This document shows, one piece after another, positions 44,431 to 52,966 of a stretch of 64,000 nt of DNA. Under the pieces are notes generated by a model. The model saw only the letters and a list, made by a program, of their open reading frames with translations, did no database searches and had not been told where the DNA came from. The translations under genes were made by a program, and so were the position numbers. The stretch comes from Parapedobacter lycopersici (GTDB lineage Bacteria > Bacteroidota > Bacteroidia > Sphingobacteriales > Sphingobacteriaceae): positions 1 through 64,000 of the forward strand of contig NZ_JAMSLW010000004.1 of the NCBI RefSeq assembly GCF_024643285.1, given 5' to 3'. Position 1 is the stretch's first letter. Each line of letters starts with the position of its first letter.

Positions 44431-45261
44431 TTAAGCCTCTACAGCTGTTTCAAGGTCTACCCTTGAAAACTGTTCGTAAAGGTTGCAATAATTTTCGAAT
44501 TCTTTGTCGTCTTCCATTTCAAAAATCTGGATATCGCTCTTTTTAACAATATTTAACACTTCTTCGTCCAGCCCGCTGTCGGTAAGTACCGCCACATCGG
44601 AATACGCCAATGCACCCTGGTACAGTCCCGTATAGTCACCCGCACCGTAAGGCGCGATGTCATCGGCCGTCATGTTTCCGGTCAGGGCGATATCAGGGAA
44701 ATTTTCGCCCAGTGAGCTATTGAATTCTTCCTTGTATAAGGAATAGACCACGCGGGCGTCCTTAAACGTCGGGTCGTCCTTGTACGCAGTTTTTACATAA
44801 GCAGGTACCAGCGCGCTCATCCAGCCGTGGCAATGGATCACATCCGGTGCCCATCCCAGTTTTTTAACGGTTTCCAGTGCTCCTTTGCAGAAGAACACCG
44901 TACGTTCATTGTTGTCTTCAAAAAACTCACCACACTCATCACAGAACACATGCTTGCGTTGGAAATACTCCTCGTTGTCCAGAAAATAAACCTGCATGCG
45001 CGCAGCGGGTATCGAGGCTACTTTGATAATCAATGGATTGTCATTGTTGTCGACAACAATATTCATCCCTGAAAGCCTGATCACCTCGTGCAAGCGGTTC
45101 CGGCGCTCATTGATATTGCCGAAGCGCGGCATCAGGATGCGGATTTCATATCCTTTTTCCTGCATGGCCTGCGGCAATTGACGGGTAATTTCAGAAATTT
45201 TACTTAGTTCGAGGAAAGGCGACATCTCGTGGGTAACAAACAAAATCTTCGTTTTTGCCAT
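44431..45261 (-). CDS. Short glycogen/starch-synthase-like protein (GT5 N-terminal domain only)
   Basis: The 276-residue protein resembles only the first domain of GT5 glycogen synthases (VTHEMSPF; LPQAMQEKGYEIRILMPRFG; PDVIHCHGWMSALVP). The second, nucleotide-sugar-binding domain is absent. The KxGGL signature that binds ADP-glucose is replaced by LSKISEI. It is unlikely to be an active glycogen synthase. Bacteroidota genomes often carry this form beside panC. The ATG at 45261 fits better than an in-frame TTG at 45267. Confidence 0.85.
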   Translation of the reverse strand: MAKTKILFVTHEMSPFLELSKISEITRQLPQAMQEKGYEIRILMPRFGNINERRNRLHEVIRLSGMNIVVDNNDNPLIIKVASIPAARMQVYFLDNEEYFQRKHVFCDECGEFFEDNNERTVFFCKGALETVKKLGWAPDVIHCHGWMSALVPAYVKTAYKDDPTFKDARVVYSLYKEEFNSSLGENFPDIALTGNMTADDIAPYGAGDYTGLYQGALAYSDVAVLTDSGLDEEVLNIVKKSDIQIFEMEDDKEFENYCNLYEQFSRVDLETAVEA

Positions 45262-45307
45262 CTCCAAAATATTTTTGTTTTTTTATTAGAAAAGTAAAAT
45301 TGATTCG

Positions 45308-45338
45308 CAAAGGTAATCATTTTTTGTCAATATAACAA
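45308..45338 (-). promoter_or_regulatory. Promoter of the glycogen-synthase-like / DUF4270 operon
   Basis: Minus-strand TTG (45336-45338), 20 bases, then TACCTTTG (45308-45315), a full -7 match. It lies 47 bases before the ATG at 45261. Confidence 0.65.
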
Positions 45339-45407
45339 TAAGTTAGCGGTTACCCTCGGGAGATGCGGCAAAAAATAACCATTTTTGCGGGATAAAAAAT
45401 TACGCGT

Positions 45408-46250
45408 TTGAAACGATTCAACACCCGGAAAACACTGCGCCACCACCTTCAACAGGTTCGGAAGGACCGGCTGCGCGTGGCCTTTGTCCCTACCATGGGC
45501 GCGCTTCACCAGGGACACATTACACTCATCCATCATGCCCGTACACTAGCCGATGTTGTCGTGTGCAGCATATTCGTAAATCCCACACAGTTTAATGACC
45601 CGGAGGACCTGAAGAAATACCCGCGCCCGATTGACACGGACATCCGGCTGCTTCAGGAGGCCGGCTGCCACGTGCTGTTCCAGCCCGAGGTCAGTGAAAT
45701 GTACGGACCTGACGAGCACTGGCATATGGATCTCGGCCGACTGGACGAAATCCTGGAGGCAAGTCATCGTCCCGGCCATTTCCAGGGTGTCACCCAGGTC
45801 GTCAAAAAACTTTTCGATATCGTACAGCCGGATATTGCCTGTTTCGGACAAAAAGATTTCCAGCAATTCAAAGTCGTCGAAAGACTGGTTGCCCAGTTTC
45901 AGCTGCCGGTCAAGCTGGCCATGGTCCCCACCGTCAGGGAACCCGACGGACTCGCCATGAGTTCACGCAACGTGCGGTTATCGGCAACCGGACGACAGCA
46001 GGCACTGGCCCTGTACCGCGCATTGTTGTGGATAAAAACGGATATGACGGCAAAGGCACCGTCAACGCTCCGTGAGGAAGCCATCCGGTTCCTGGAAAGC
46101 AGTCCCGGTGTCCAAGTGGAGTATGTCGCCCTGTGCGATGCACAGACACTGGAAACCATCGATGAATTTACGGAAACCCGATCGTCCGTGGCCCTGGTCG
46201 CCGCGTGGGTGGATGGCGTCAGGCTGATTGACAATATGCTGTTGAACTAA
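45408..46250 (+). CDS. panC: Pantothenate synthetase
   Basis: The 280-residue enzyme shows VPTMGALHQGHITLI (ATP-binding HxGH), the FVNPTQF motif, FGQKDFQQ and the late MSSRNVRLS. It joins pantoate and beta-alanine to form pantothenate, the CoA precursor. The start is a TTG at 45408, and no ATG is available in the usual place. Its stop overlaps the convergent eboF stop by 4 bases. Confidence 0.96.
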   Translation: MKRFNTRKTLRHHLQQVRKDRLRVAFVPTMGALHQGHITLIHHARTLADVVVCSIFVNPTQFNDPEDLKKYPRPIDTDIRLLQEAGCHVLFQPEVSEMYGPDEHWHMDLGRLDEILEASHRPGHFQGVTQVVKKLFDIVQPDIACFGQKDFQQFKVVERLVAQFQLPVKLAMVPTVREPDGLAMSSRNVRLSATGRQQALALYRALLWIKTDMTAKAPSTLREEAIRFLESSPGVQVEYVALCDAQTLETIDEFTETRSSVALVAAWVDGVRLIDNMLLN

Positions 46251-47599
46251 CCGAAAATACTGTCCAGAATCAGGTCTTTCACCGCAATGGGGGTTATCAG
46301 GTCCGTACTCTGCCTATCTGGCGTGATCAGCACCGGAAAATATTCGGGCGGAACGGCAATTGCACCGTGGGAGCCTTTTACCAGCGTGGCATCCAATGGA
46401 ATGACATCCATCACGTACCGGAAGCCGAGTTTCTTCCGCAGCAGCTTATACCCCGCGCGGAGTTTCGATGTCATGAACATCTCCACCGGGTCATAACCCG
46501 GTTTCTTATGGATGTCCACCACACGCGCATAGTCAGGCGCTTTCCGGTCATCCAGCCAGAAATAGTAGGTAAACCAGCTGTCTGGTTCCGCCACGGCTAC
46601 CAGGTCGCCGGCCCGCCCGTGGGCGATGTGATGTGCCTGCTTACCGGCATCATCCAGCACCTGTGCAACCCCCGGTACGTTTTCCAGCAGTTCCGCCACC
46701 TGTTTCTTCGTTGCTTCATCCGTCACGTAAACGTGGGCTACCTGGTGATCGGCCACAGCAAACGCCCGGGAGGCTCCTGCGTCCAGCAGTTCCAGTCCAC
46801 GCTCAACACGGATACCCAGAAGCCCCGCTTCCCGCAATATCCGGTTAATGTGAACCGGTCGGGAGACCGGTACGATACCATATTCGGATAAGAGGATCAC
46901 CCGTGCCCCGCGCTTCTCGTAAAACGTAACCAACCGCTGTACCAAGGCGTCAATTTCCAGCAATTCTTTCCCGATCCGGTCCGTATCTGGACCGTATTTC
47001 TGCTGGCAGTAATCCAGGTGGGGCAGGTATACCAGGCTCAGTGTCGGGCTATATTTTTCCTCGACATACATCGATGCTTCTGCAATCCATTCGGACGATG
47101 TAATATCCGCTCCCGGTCCCCAGAAACTGAATAGCGGAAATTGCCCGAATTTCTCCTGCAATTCATCCCGCAGTCCGGCCGGATGGGAATAGCAGTCCGG
47201 CATTTTCCGCCCGTCGGCCAGGTAATTGGGGCGGGGAGTTACCGAATAGTCGGCGCCGGAGTACATATTGTACCACCAAAACAGCTGGGCACAGGTAAAG
47301 TCAGCATTCCGCTGCCTGGCAATGTCCCAGACCGATTCGCCCTGGACCAGCTTATTCGACTGTTTCCAGAATTTTATTTCGCTGTCCGTCCGGTCGTACC
47401 ACCCATTTCCCACAATCCCGTGGTCCGTGGGCCAAAGCCCGGTTAAGTAAGTCGACTGCATAGCAGTGGTCACCGCGGGCAGGTGAGGGTTAATCCGGCT
47501 CAGGTCTGCCCGTTCCAGGTACGATTTCAAAAAAGGTGTTTTATCCCCGATCAGCGCCGAAGATAGTCCCACAATATCCAAAACAACCGTTTTTCTCAT
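46247..47599 (-). CDS. eboF: EboF: alkaline-phosphatase-fold protein (nucleotide pyrophosphatase-like)
   Basis: The 450-residue protein has the fold of type-I nucleotide pyrophosphatases. Asp8 (VVLDIVG) and a Thr in PAVTTAMQS match the nucleophile area, and His411 in GSHGA is kept. But the usual D-x3-H-x2-GP is D196YCQQKYGP with Gln at the His position, and the usual SDHG is SEYG (238-241). Three metal ligands therefore differ, and activity may be altered or lost. It is the last gene of the ebo cluster, overlapping eboE by 4 bases. Confidence 0.85.
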   Translation of the reverse strand: MRKTVVLDIVGLSSALIGDKTPFLKSYLERADLSRINPHLPAVTTAMQSTYLTGLWPTDHGIVGNGWYDRTDSEIKFWKQSNKLVQGESVWDIARQRNADFTCAQLFWWYNMYSGADYSVTPRPNYLADGRKMPDCYSHPAGLRDELQEKFGQFPLFSFWGPGADITSSEWIAEASMYVEEKYSPTLSLVYLPHLDYCQQKYGPDTDRIGKELLEIDALVQRLVTFYEKRGARVILLSEYGIVPVSRPVHINRILREAGLLGIRVERGLELLDAGASRAFAVADHQVAHVYVTDEATKKQVAELLENVPGVAQVLDDAGKQAHHIAHGRAGDLVAVAEPDSWFTYYFWLDDRKAPDYARVVDIHKKPGYDPVEMFMTSKLRAGYKLLRKKLGFRYVMDVIPLDATLVKGSHGAIAVPPEYFPVLITPDRQSTDLITPIAVKDLILDSIFG

Positions 47600-48822
47600 G
47601 AGTTAACCGTTTTTTTCAGTTCATCGAGCACCCAGTTCAGTTCGCGCGAAATGGAACCGGCAATGGGCAGTTGCAGGTGCGGGGGCAGTACCTGCCAAGT
47701 ATAGGTTTCCACTTCCAGGTGGCCCGTCAGTAATTGATCCCGTTGCAGTTGCAGCACGCGGGCAATATCGGCCCGGGTAGATGTTAACAGCCCCAGGTCT
47801 TCGAAAAATACCGGCACATGGAAGTGTGCCCTCCATTCAGTCGCCTCCGCATCATAAAGCCTTTCCTGTGCTTCCGGCAGGTCCCTGAAGCGAAGCACCG
47901 AACCATCCCGGTGCCTGGCCAGTACCTGATGCAGGTAAGTCGGTTCGTCAAAAGCCATAAACGCTTCGCCGATGGCCCGGCGCCCGTTTTGGTCGGTCGG
48001 TAAGTGCGCGCCGACTGCAGCGCTGAGCTGGAATTTACCGATCTGTATACCGTGCCGGGCCAGCGCTTCAATAACCCGCGCATGCACTTCATATCCCAGG
48101 GCAAAATGACACACGTCATAACAGAGCCGGATGTGTTTTTTCACTGCCGCTTCGGCCGCCGCGGGCGTAAAGCCGAAACGGCTGGTCAATGTCGAAATCC
48201 CCTCCGGTACCAGTTCCCCTTCAAACCAGTCGATAAATTCGAGGCCGCTTTCCAGCACTCCGTCCGGTTCCGGTTCAATGTCCAGGTGTAAGACCTTTCC
48301 CTGTTCCCGTTCAATTTCGACAAGCCGTCCGGCCACGTCAGCAATATGCTGCGTGGCCCGCTTCCGCATGGCACTCCAGTCGCCGGCCGTCGCGTTATAC
48401 CAATGACGGTACGCCAGCGGCGATGTCGAGATGCCGCCATCCATGCCCTCCGGAAGTAATTCAGCAAGCAGGTCCGCCAGCCGCAGCGTATAGGCAACGC
48501 GCTCGTCTGTCGTCCAGTCGGGCGCATGTACATCCGCTTTCACCACCTCGTCATGGAAAGCCCCGAAGGGAAACCCATTCATCGTAAATACATATCCCCC
48601 CTGATCGGTCAGCCACGCCTTAAATTCGGCCAGCGTCTGCGGGTCGCTCAGCTCCCTGCTGGCCCGGTCCGACAGCCGTAAACCGATCCCCATCGGCTGA
48701 TCAGGAGCCACCTGGGCCCGGATCACCGGAAAATGTGCTTTTAGTGCGGCGAAATGATCCCGCCAGGTCTCCCCTCCATGAATATTGGTGCAATAGGTAA
48801 GATGCCCATAAGGTGTCTGCAT
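47596..48822 (-). CDS. eboE: EboE: metabolite traffic protein, xylose-isomerase-like TIM barrel
   Basis: About 408 residues. A TIM-barrel protein with the EboE start MQTPYGHLTYCTNIHGGETW and acidic residues at barrel positions (LHLDIEPEPDGV; LCYDVCHFALGYE; VPVFFEDLGL). It is related to sugar isomerases. In cyanobacteria the ebo genes help deliver a metabolite to the periplasm. The ATG at 48822 gives the family start; a further seven codons upstream are not needed. It overlaps eboF by 4 bases. Confidence 0.88.
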   Translation of the reverse strand: MQTPYGHLTYCTNIHGGETWRDHFAALKAHFPVIRAQVAPDQPMGIGLRLSDRASRELSDPQTLAEFKAWLTDQGGYVFTMNGFPFGAFHDEVVKADVHAPDWTTDERVAYTLRLADLLAELLPEGMDGGISTSPLAYRHWYNATAGDWSAMRKRATQHIADVAGRLVEIEREQGKVLHLDIEPEPDGVLESGLEFIDWFEGELVPEGISTLTSRFGFTPAAAEAAVKKHIRLCYDVCHFALGYEVHARVIEALARHGIQIGKFQLSAAVGAHLPTDQNGRRAIGEAFMAFDEPTYLHQVLARHRDGSVLRFRDLPEAQERLYDAEATEWRAHFHVPVFFEDLGLLTSTRADIARVLQLQRDQLLTGHLEVETYTWQVLPPHLQLPIAGSISRELNWVLDELKKTVNS

Positions 48823-48826
48823 TGCG

Positions 48827-49990
48827 TTATAATTGAATGGCAAAATCGTTGTGAAGCATGGCGGCCGCGGTGATAACCCGTTCCGTATCCATGTCGTTCA
48901 CCTCCATACCCCTGCCAATGCCCTGCAGCAGCATAATGGTCAGCCGTCCGCCAAGGTGCTCCCGGAACTCGTCCAGTCCGACCAGCAACGGATGCGCTCC
49001 GCCCGTCGCGTTAATCAGCGGATGGAACACCGGCAGGCCCAGCTCCTGCAATACCTGGATAATCCGTTGGGCATCCGACTGCGGCAGGTAACCTGCCAGG
49101 CACGAATAGCTGGCATCCAGCGCAATGCCGATGGCAACCGCTTCGCCGTGCATCACCGAAAAGGCCGAAAGCTGCTCCAGCTTGTGGGCGCTCCAATGGC
49201 CGAAATCCAGCGGCCTTGATGAGCCGAATTCAAACGGGTCAGCTCCCGCAATATGCTGCAGGTGCAGTTCCGCACACCGGTAAATCAGGTATTCCATGGC
49301 TTCGGCGTCGCGCTCGCGAAGCGCCGCGGTATGCTGCACAATCCATTCAAAGAAATCAGCGTCCTTAATCAGCGCCACTTTTATTGCTTCGGATATCCCC
49401 GAAAGCCAGGCACGGTGCGAGAGCGTATGTAAAAATGAAAAATCGTTAAATACGGCAAAGGGCGGACAAAAGGTGCCGATGAAGTTCTTTTTGCCGCGGT
49501 AATTCACCCCGTTCTTCACCCCGATTCCCGAGTCGTTCTGCGACAATACGGTCGTCGGAATCCGGATGTGCCGGATACCCCGATGCGCGATGGCTGACGC
49601 ATAACCCACGGCGTCCAATACGGCACCGCCGCCGATGGCAATTACATAAGAATGCCGGTCGATACCGTAGCGGTCGACTGCCATGATAATCTGGTCGACT
49701 ACCTCCTGGTTATTCTTGGCCTCTTCTCCCCCGCTGACCACCATCGGTCCGCTCACCAGCGAAACGCCGGGTACCGTTTCAAAATAGGCCTGGATCTGCG
49801 TTTGCAGGCGGGCATGATGCCGCATGACTCCTTCATCCACCACCACCAAAGCCCGGGCAGCCGGAGCCCCGGGGTGCGCCGCGAGAAATTGCCTGAATAA
49901 CGGATTGGTCGCCGCAAATAAGTCACGGGTAAAATGTACCTGATACTGATAGCTGACCTGAAACGACTGCTGGATAACTTCTTTAATCAT
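48827..49990 (-). CDS. eboD: EboD: 3-dehydroquinate-synthase-like / sugar-phosphate cyclase family protein
   Basis: The 387-residue protein has the DHQS fold: the NAD-binding IAIGGGAVLDAVGYASAIAH, and metal ligands Glu201 (GISEAIK), His265 and His281 (MHGEAVAIG). The usual GKTGINHPLGKN is VKNGVNYRGKKNF, which marks the EboD branch. Sugar-phosphate cyclases turn 7-carbon ketose phosphates into cyclitols or dehydroquinate. The true substrate here is unknown. The ATG at 49990 begins the conserved part; an extension of 34 codons upstream is probably not translated. Confidence 0.88.
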   Translation of the reverse strand: MIKEVIQQSFQVSYQYQVHFTRDLFAATNPLFRQFLAAHPGAPAARALVVVDEGVMRHHARLQTQIQAYFETVPGVSLVSGPMVVSGGEEAKNNQEVVDQIIMAVDRYGIDRHSYVIAIGGGAVLDAVGYASAIAHRGIRHIRIPTTVLSQNDSGIGVKNGVNYRGKKNFIGTFCPPFAVFNDFSFLHTLSHRAWLSGISEAIKVALIKDADFFEWIVQHTAALRERDAEAMEYLIYRCAELHLQHIAGADPFEFGSSRPLDFGHWSAHKLEQLSAFSVMHGEAVAIGIALDASYSCLAGYLPQSDAQRIIQVLQELGLPVFHPLINATGGAHPLLVGLDEFREHLGGRLTIMLLQGIGRGMEVNDMDTERVITAAAMLHNDFAIQL

Positions 49991-50033
49991 ACTCCTGAAT
50001 AAACACGTATTGCTTCCAAACCTGAAAAACGCG

Positions 50034-50921
50034 TTAAGTAACCGAAAACATTTTTGACAACCAAATGGATATAGGAAAAAGTGACAATACAACGACGGTA
50101 AGGCCCCACATACCCGCCGCGGCCACCCAGATGGCGTTCATAAAAATCAAGGCGAGCACACCATATTTTACCGATTTACGGATATCCAGCGGGGCCTTTG
50201 TCCGGATAGCCTTAACCAATGGCGCATAAATTGTAAAAGCAAATATCAGCAGGATCAGCCAGCCAAACCACGCTGCACCCTTCCAGAGGCCGAAATAGAT
50301 GATCAATCCGATGACCGCTGCATACAGCAGCGCAGCAAAAAGCAACGGTGCCCGCTGCCCCCCGTGAACCTCCCCCCGGCTGACCACCGTAATGGCCGCA
50401 ATATAAATTACCGGAATAACCGCCAGCCACCAAACTACAGGGAGTACGCCCGCAAGCAGGCTCATGCCAAGCAGCAGGTTCAACCCCCGGCACATCCCCA
50501 TGGCAATGGGTCCGGTTACCACGTGGTGTTTTGCCCATTTATCATATAACAGACACATCAGCACAATGGATACTGCAATCGCACCCGAAAGCAGGCTCAC
50601 CGCTGCAGCCGAAAAGACGCCCACTGCAAACCATGCCGTACCGAAAATCATCGCCCGGTTCAGCGGTACCCGTCCGCTGGGAATCGGCCGTTCGGGCCGC
50701 TCAACAGCATCCAGCCGGGCATCAAAAATATCGTTGAAAATCACACCGCCACCATATAAGCCGATGGTCGAAACCACCAGCAACAGGAGCGCCTGCAGGT
50801 CGAGCTGTCCGTTCCAACCGGCGAAATAAAGAGCCGAAACCGCAGTCCCGGCCATCACATCGGAAATAGCCGTCACAACGTTGGCCGGACGCATCAGCGT
50901 TAAATATGCCCTCCATTTCAT
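50034..50921 (-). CDS. eboC: EboC: UbiA-like prenyltransferase-fold membrane protein
   Basis: The 295-residue integral membrane protein has about nine helices with the UbiA motif NDIFDARLD (residues 63-71) and ERPIPSGRV, plus the second loop YDKWAKHHVVTG. UbiA enzymes attach prenyl chains to acceptors in the membrane. The EboC acceptor is unknown. The gap to eboD is 43 bases, and eboB is 15 bases upstream. Confidence 0.92.
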   Translation of the reverse strand: MKWRAYLTLMRPANVVTAISDVMAGTAVSALYFAGWNGQLDLQALLLLVVSTIGLYGGGVIFNDIFDARLDAVERPERPIPSGRVPLNRAMIFGTAWFAVGVFSAAAVSLLSGAIAVSIVLMCLLYDKWAKHHVVTGPIAMGMCRGLNLLLGMSLLAGVLPVVWWLAVIPVIYIAAITVVSRGEVHGGQRAPLLFAALLYAAVIGLIIYFGLWKGAAWFGWLILLIFAFTIYAPLVKAIRTKAPLDIRKSVKYGVLALIFMNAIWVAAAGMWGLTVVVLSLFPISIWLSKMFSVT

Positions 50922-50936
50922 GTCCGTGTTCCGGAA

Positions 50937-51917
50937 TTAGGAAATCACAATGGAACCGACATTCCGCCGCGGCTGCTGTCCACCCCGCAGGATGGAATTG
51001 CCTTCAAATTTCTGGCCTTGGTCAATGGGGGCCTGCTCCTGGAGCATCGCCTCGTCAAGCTGGCCGCTCCGGCCAAAAGCGGCGATGGCGTTTTTGTAAC
51101 ATACCGCCTCAATTGTTTCCCTGGAAATCCCGCTTTTCACCATCAGGGCGGCAGTTTTTGGCACAGCCAGTGGATCGCTGATCCCCCAGTCGGCAGCAGA
51201 ATTTACCATGATCCGATCAGGTCCGTATTCTTTTACAATTTCCACCATCCGCTCATTGCCCATTTTCGTAAACGGATAAATTGTAAACGCAGCCCAGAAT
51301 CCCCTGTCCAGCACTTCCTTGACGGTTTCTTCGGTATTGTGGTCAATAATCACCATCCCAGGGTCCAGACCATGTTCCAGCGCAATATCCATGCTTCTGG
51401 AAGTACCCTTCGTTTTGTCGCGGTGGGGTGTGTGTACCTGTACAGGCAACCCGGCTTCCCGGGCAAGCTCCAGCTGCAGGCGATAATATTTTTCCTCGGC
51501 AGGTGTCTGGTCGTCGAAGCCGATCTCGCCAATGCCAACCACCCCCTCTTTATGGATAAAGAAGGGAAGCACCTCTATCACCTGCGCAGCCAGGGCTTCG
51601 TTATTGGCCTCCCGCGAATTCAATCCAATGGTGCAGAAATGCCGGATACCGAACTGGGAAGCACGGAAACGCTCCCAGCCGATCAGGCTGCTGTAATAAT
51701 CGCGGAACGTATCGATGCCGGTCCGCGGCTGCCCTACCCAGAACGCCGGTTCAATAACGGCGACAACGCCTGCATCTGCCATGGCCTGGTAGTCGTCCGT
51801 GGTTCTCGACACCATATGGATGTGCGGATCAAAAAAACGGAATCCTTGCACCAGGTCCAATTCCAGCGCAACACGCTGCCCCATCGATGCCTGGTCACGA
51901 TCACTATAATTACACAT
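50937..51917 (-). CDS. eboB: EboB: TatD-family metal-dependent hydrolase
   Basis: The 326-residue amidohydrolase has the HxH motif (His32, His34 in DPHIHM), Glu131 (GIGEIGFD), His162 (VHTPH), His193 (IDHNTEE) and Asp243 (SAADWG), so the metal site is complete. No signal peptide. A tail GNSILRGGQQP follows the barrel. TatD enzymes hydrolyse nucleic acids or other phosphate or amide bonds; EboB's substrate is unknown. Confidence 0.88.
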   Translation of the reverse strand: MCNYSDRDQASMGQRVALELDLVQGFRFFDPHIHMVSRTTDDYQAMADAGVVAVIEPAFWVGQPRTGIDTFRDYYSSLIGWERFRASQFGIRHFCTIGLNSREANNEALAAQVIEVLPFFIHKEGVVGIGEIGFDDQTPAEEKYYRLQLELAREAGLPVQVHTPHRDKTKGTSRSMDIALEHGLDPGMVIIDHNTEETVKEVLDRGFWAAFTIYPFTKMGNERMVEIVKEYGPDRIMVNSAADWGISDPLAVPKTAALMVKSGISRETIEAVCYKNAIAAFGRSGQLDEAMLQEQAPIDQGQKFEGNSILRGGQQPRRNVGSIVIS

Positions 51918-51956
51918 AGTATCTTAATGGTAAACTTCGGCTGGCGGACCGTTCGG

Positions 51957-52850
51957 TTAGCCGGCCGTATTCAATAAATCTGTTAATTCGCTGTTTTCCC
52001 TGAGCAGTGCCTTTGCCGGCGCATAATCACTCCGGTGGAACGCTACCGCTATTGCCCGGCTGGTCCCGGTGTCCGGATGCTGCTCCAGGATATTCCGCAT
52101 CAGGCTGTATGCACGTTCATCCATAAAAGGCGCAACCAGCAGCCACAGGTGCGGACTGATCGTCCGTTTGGCTGCATGAAGTTCATGGGCGTAATCAACC
52201 AATGCCGAGGCCAATCGCGCATTATTGCGTTTTTCCAGCCCGACAATGCGCTGCATATCGGCTTCGGTAAAAAAACCTTTCAACACCAATTGGTTCCAGG
52301 CGCCTTCATCCAGGTAAGCTGCCGCATAAGGATTGTCGGCCATGATGGCTTCCCGGACAGGCCCGATATTGCTCCTGATGCCTTCGGTACACCGATGGCG
52401 CCAGGCTTCAGGGTAATGGAATACCGGTAATGCGGAATATAACGCCACCAGCTCCTCCATTTCACCGTACAGAAAAAGCCGTTCGATTAATTGTACATAA
52501 GCCGCCTGTTCCAACGGAGGAATATGCATCAGTGTCCACACCCGCAGGAGTCGTGCCGGTATCCAGTCCTTCACCAGCAGAGGGAGCTGATTTCGCCCCG
52601 GACCGGCGGCGCCGTCCAGCGAGATCCACCGTCCCTTATCGGCCGGTTTCACGATTCTGGAAATCCCCGTAAACACACGTGCGAGCAGCGCAGGTTGCGG
52701 ATCTTCGGCAATGCGGCCGAGATTGCCGGTTAATACCTGCCAATCCGCATCGCCGATATACGGCTTCACGTGGCTGGCAATTAATTCATCATGTGCAATA
52801 TGCGTGGCCGAAAACTGATCTTCAATAGGACTCATACCTTTAGTCAACAT
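51957..52850 (-). CDS. eboA: EboA domain protein, first gene of the ebo cluster
   Basis: About 297 residues, helical, with the EboA core HYPEAWRHRCTEGIRSNIGP and DYAHELHAAKRTISPHLWLL. Function unknown, but it is required for ebo activity in cyanobacteria. Starts at the ATG 52850, or perhaps at 52835 (MSPIEDQF); a GTG at 52853 is less likely. A promoter and hairpin lie immediately upstream. Confidence 0.88.
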   Translation of the reverse strand: MLTKGMSPIEDQFSATHIAHDELIASHVKPYIGDADWQVLTGNLGRIAEDPQPALLARVFTGISRIVKPADKGRWISLDGAAGPGRNQLPLLVKDWIPARLLRVWTLMHIPPLEQAAYVQLIERLFLYGEMEELVALYSALPVFHYPEAWRHRCTEGIRSNIGPVREAIMADNPYAAAYLDEGAWNQLVLKGFFTEADMQRIVGLEKRNNARLASALVDYAHELHAAKRTISPHLWLLVAPFMDERAYSLMRNILEQHPDTGTSRAIAVAFHRSDYAPAKALLRENSELTDLLNTAG

Positions 52851-52862
52851 CACTCAATCAAA

Positions 52863-52885
52863 ACCGGATCCCGTTGGCATCCGGT
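52863..52885 (-). other. Hairpin at the predicted ebo transcript start
   Basis: Arms ACCGGAT (52863-52869) and ATCCGGT (52879-52885) with a 9-base loop begin right where transcription from the ebo promoter should start. The minus strand continues with TTTTG. It could protect the 5' end, regulate eboA translation, or act as a weak terminator for the upstream operon. Confidence 0.45.
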
Positions 52886-52890
52886 CAGAT

Positions 52891-52920
52891 CAAAGGTACG
52901 ATTTTTCCAATCATCGTCAA
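52891..52920 (-). promoter_or_regulatory. Promoter of the ebo cluster
   Basis: Minus-strand TTG (52918-52920), 19 bases, then TACCTTTG (52891-52898), a full -7 match. It lies 41 bases before the eboA ATG at 52850, in the 113-base gap after the upstream operon. Confidence 0.65.
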
Positions 52921-52966
52921 CACGCCCGCGCAAATTCCGGAGGTGTTCCCTGCATCATCCTACGGC

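Noticed and set aside
51018-51977. 319-codon open frame opposite eboB
   Set aside because: Antisense shadow of eboB, which has a complete metal site.
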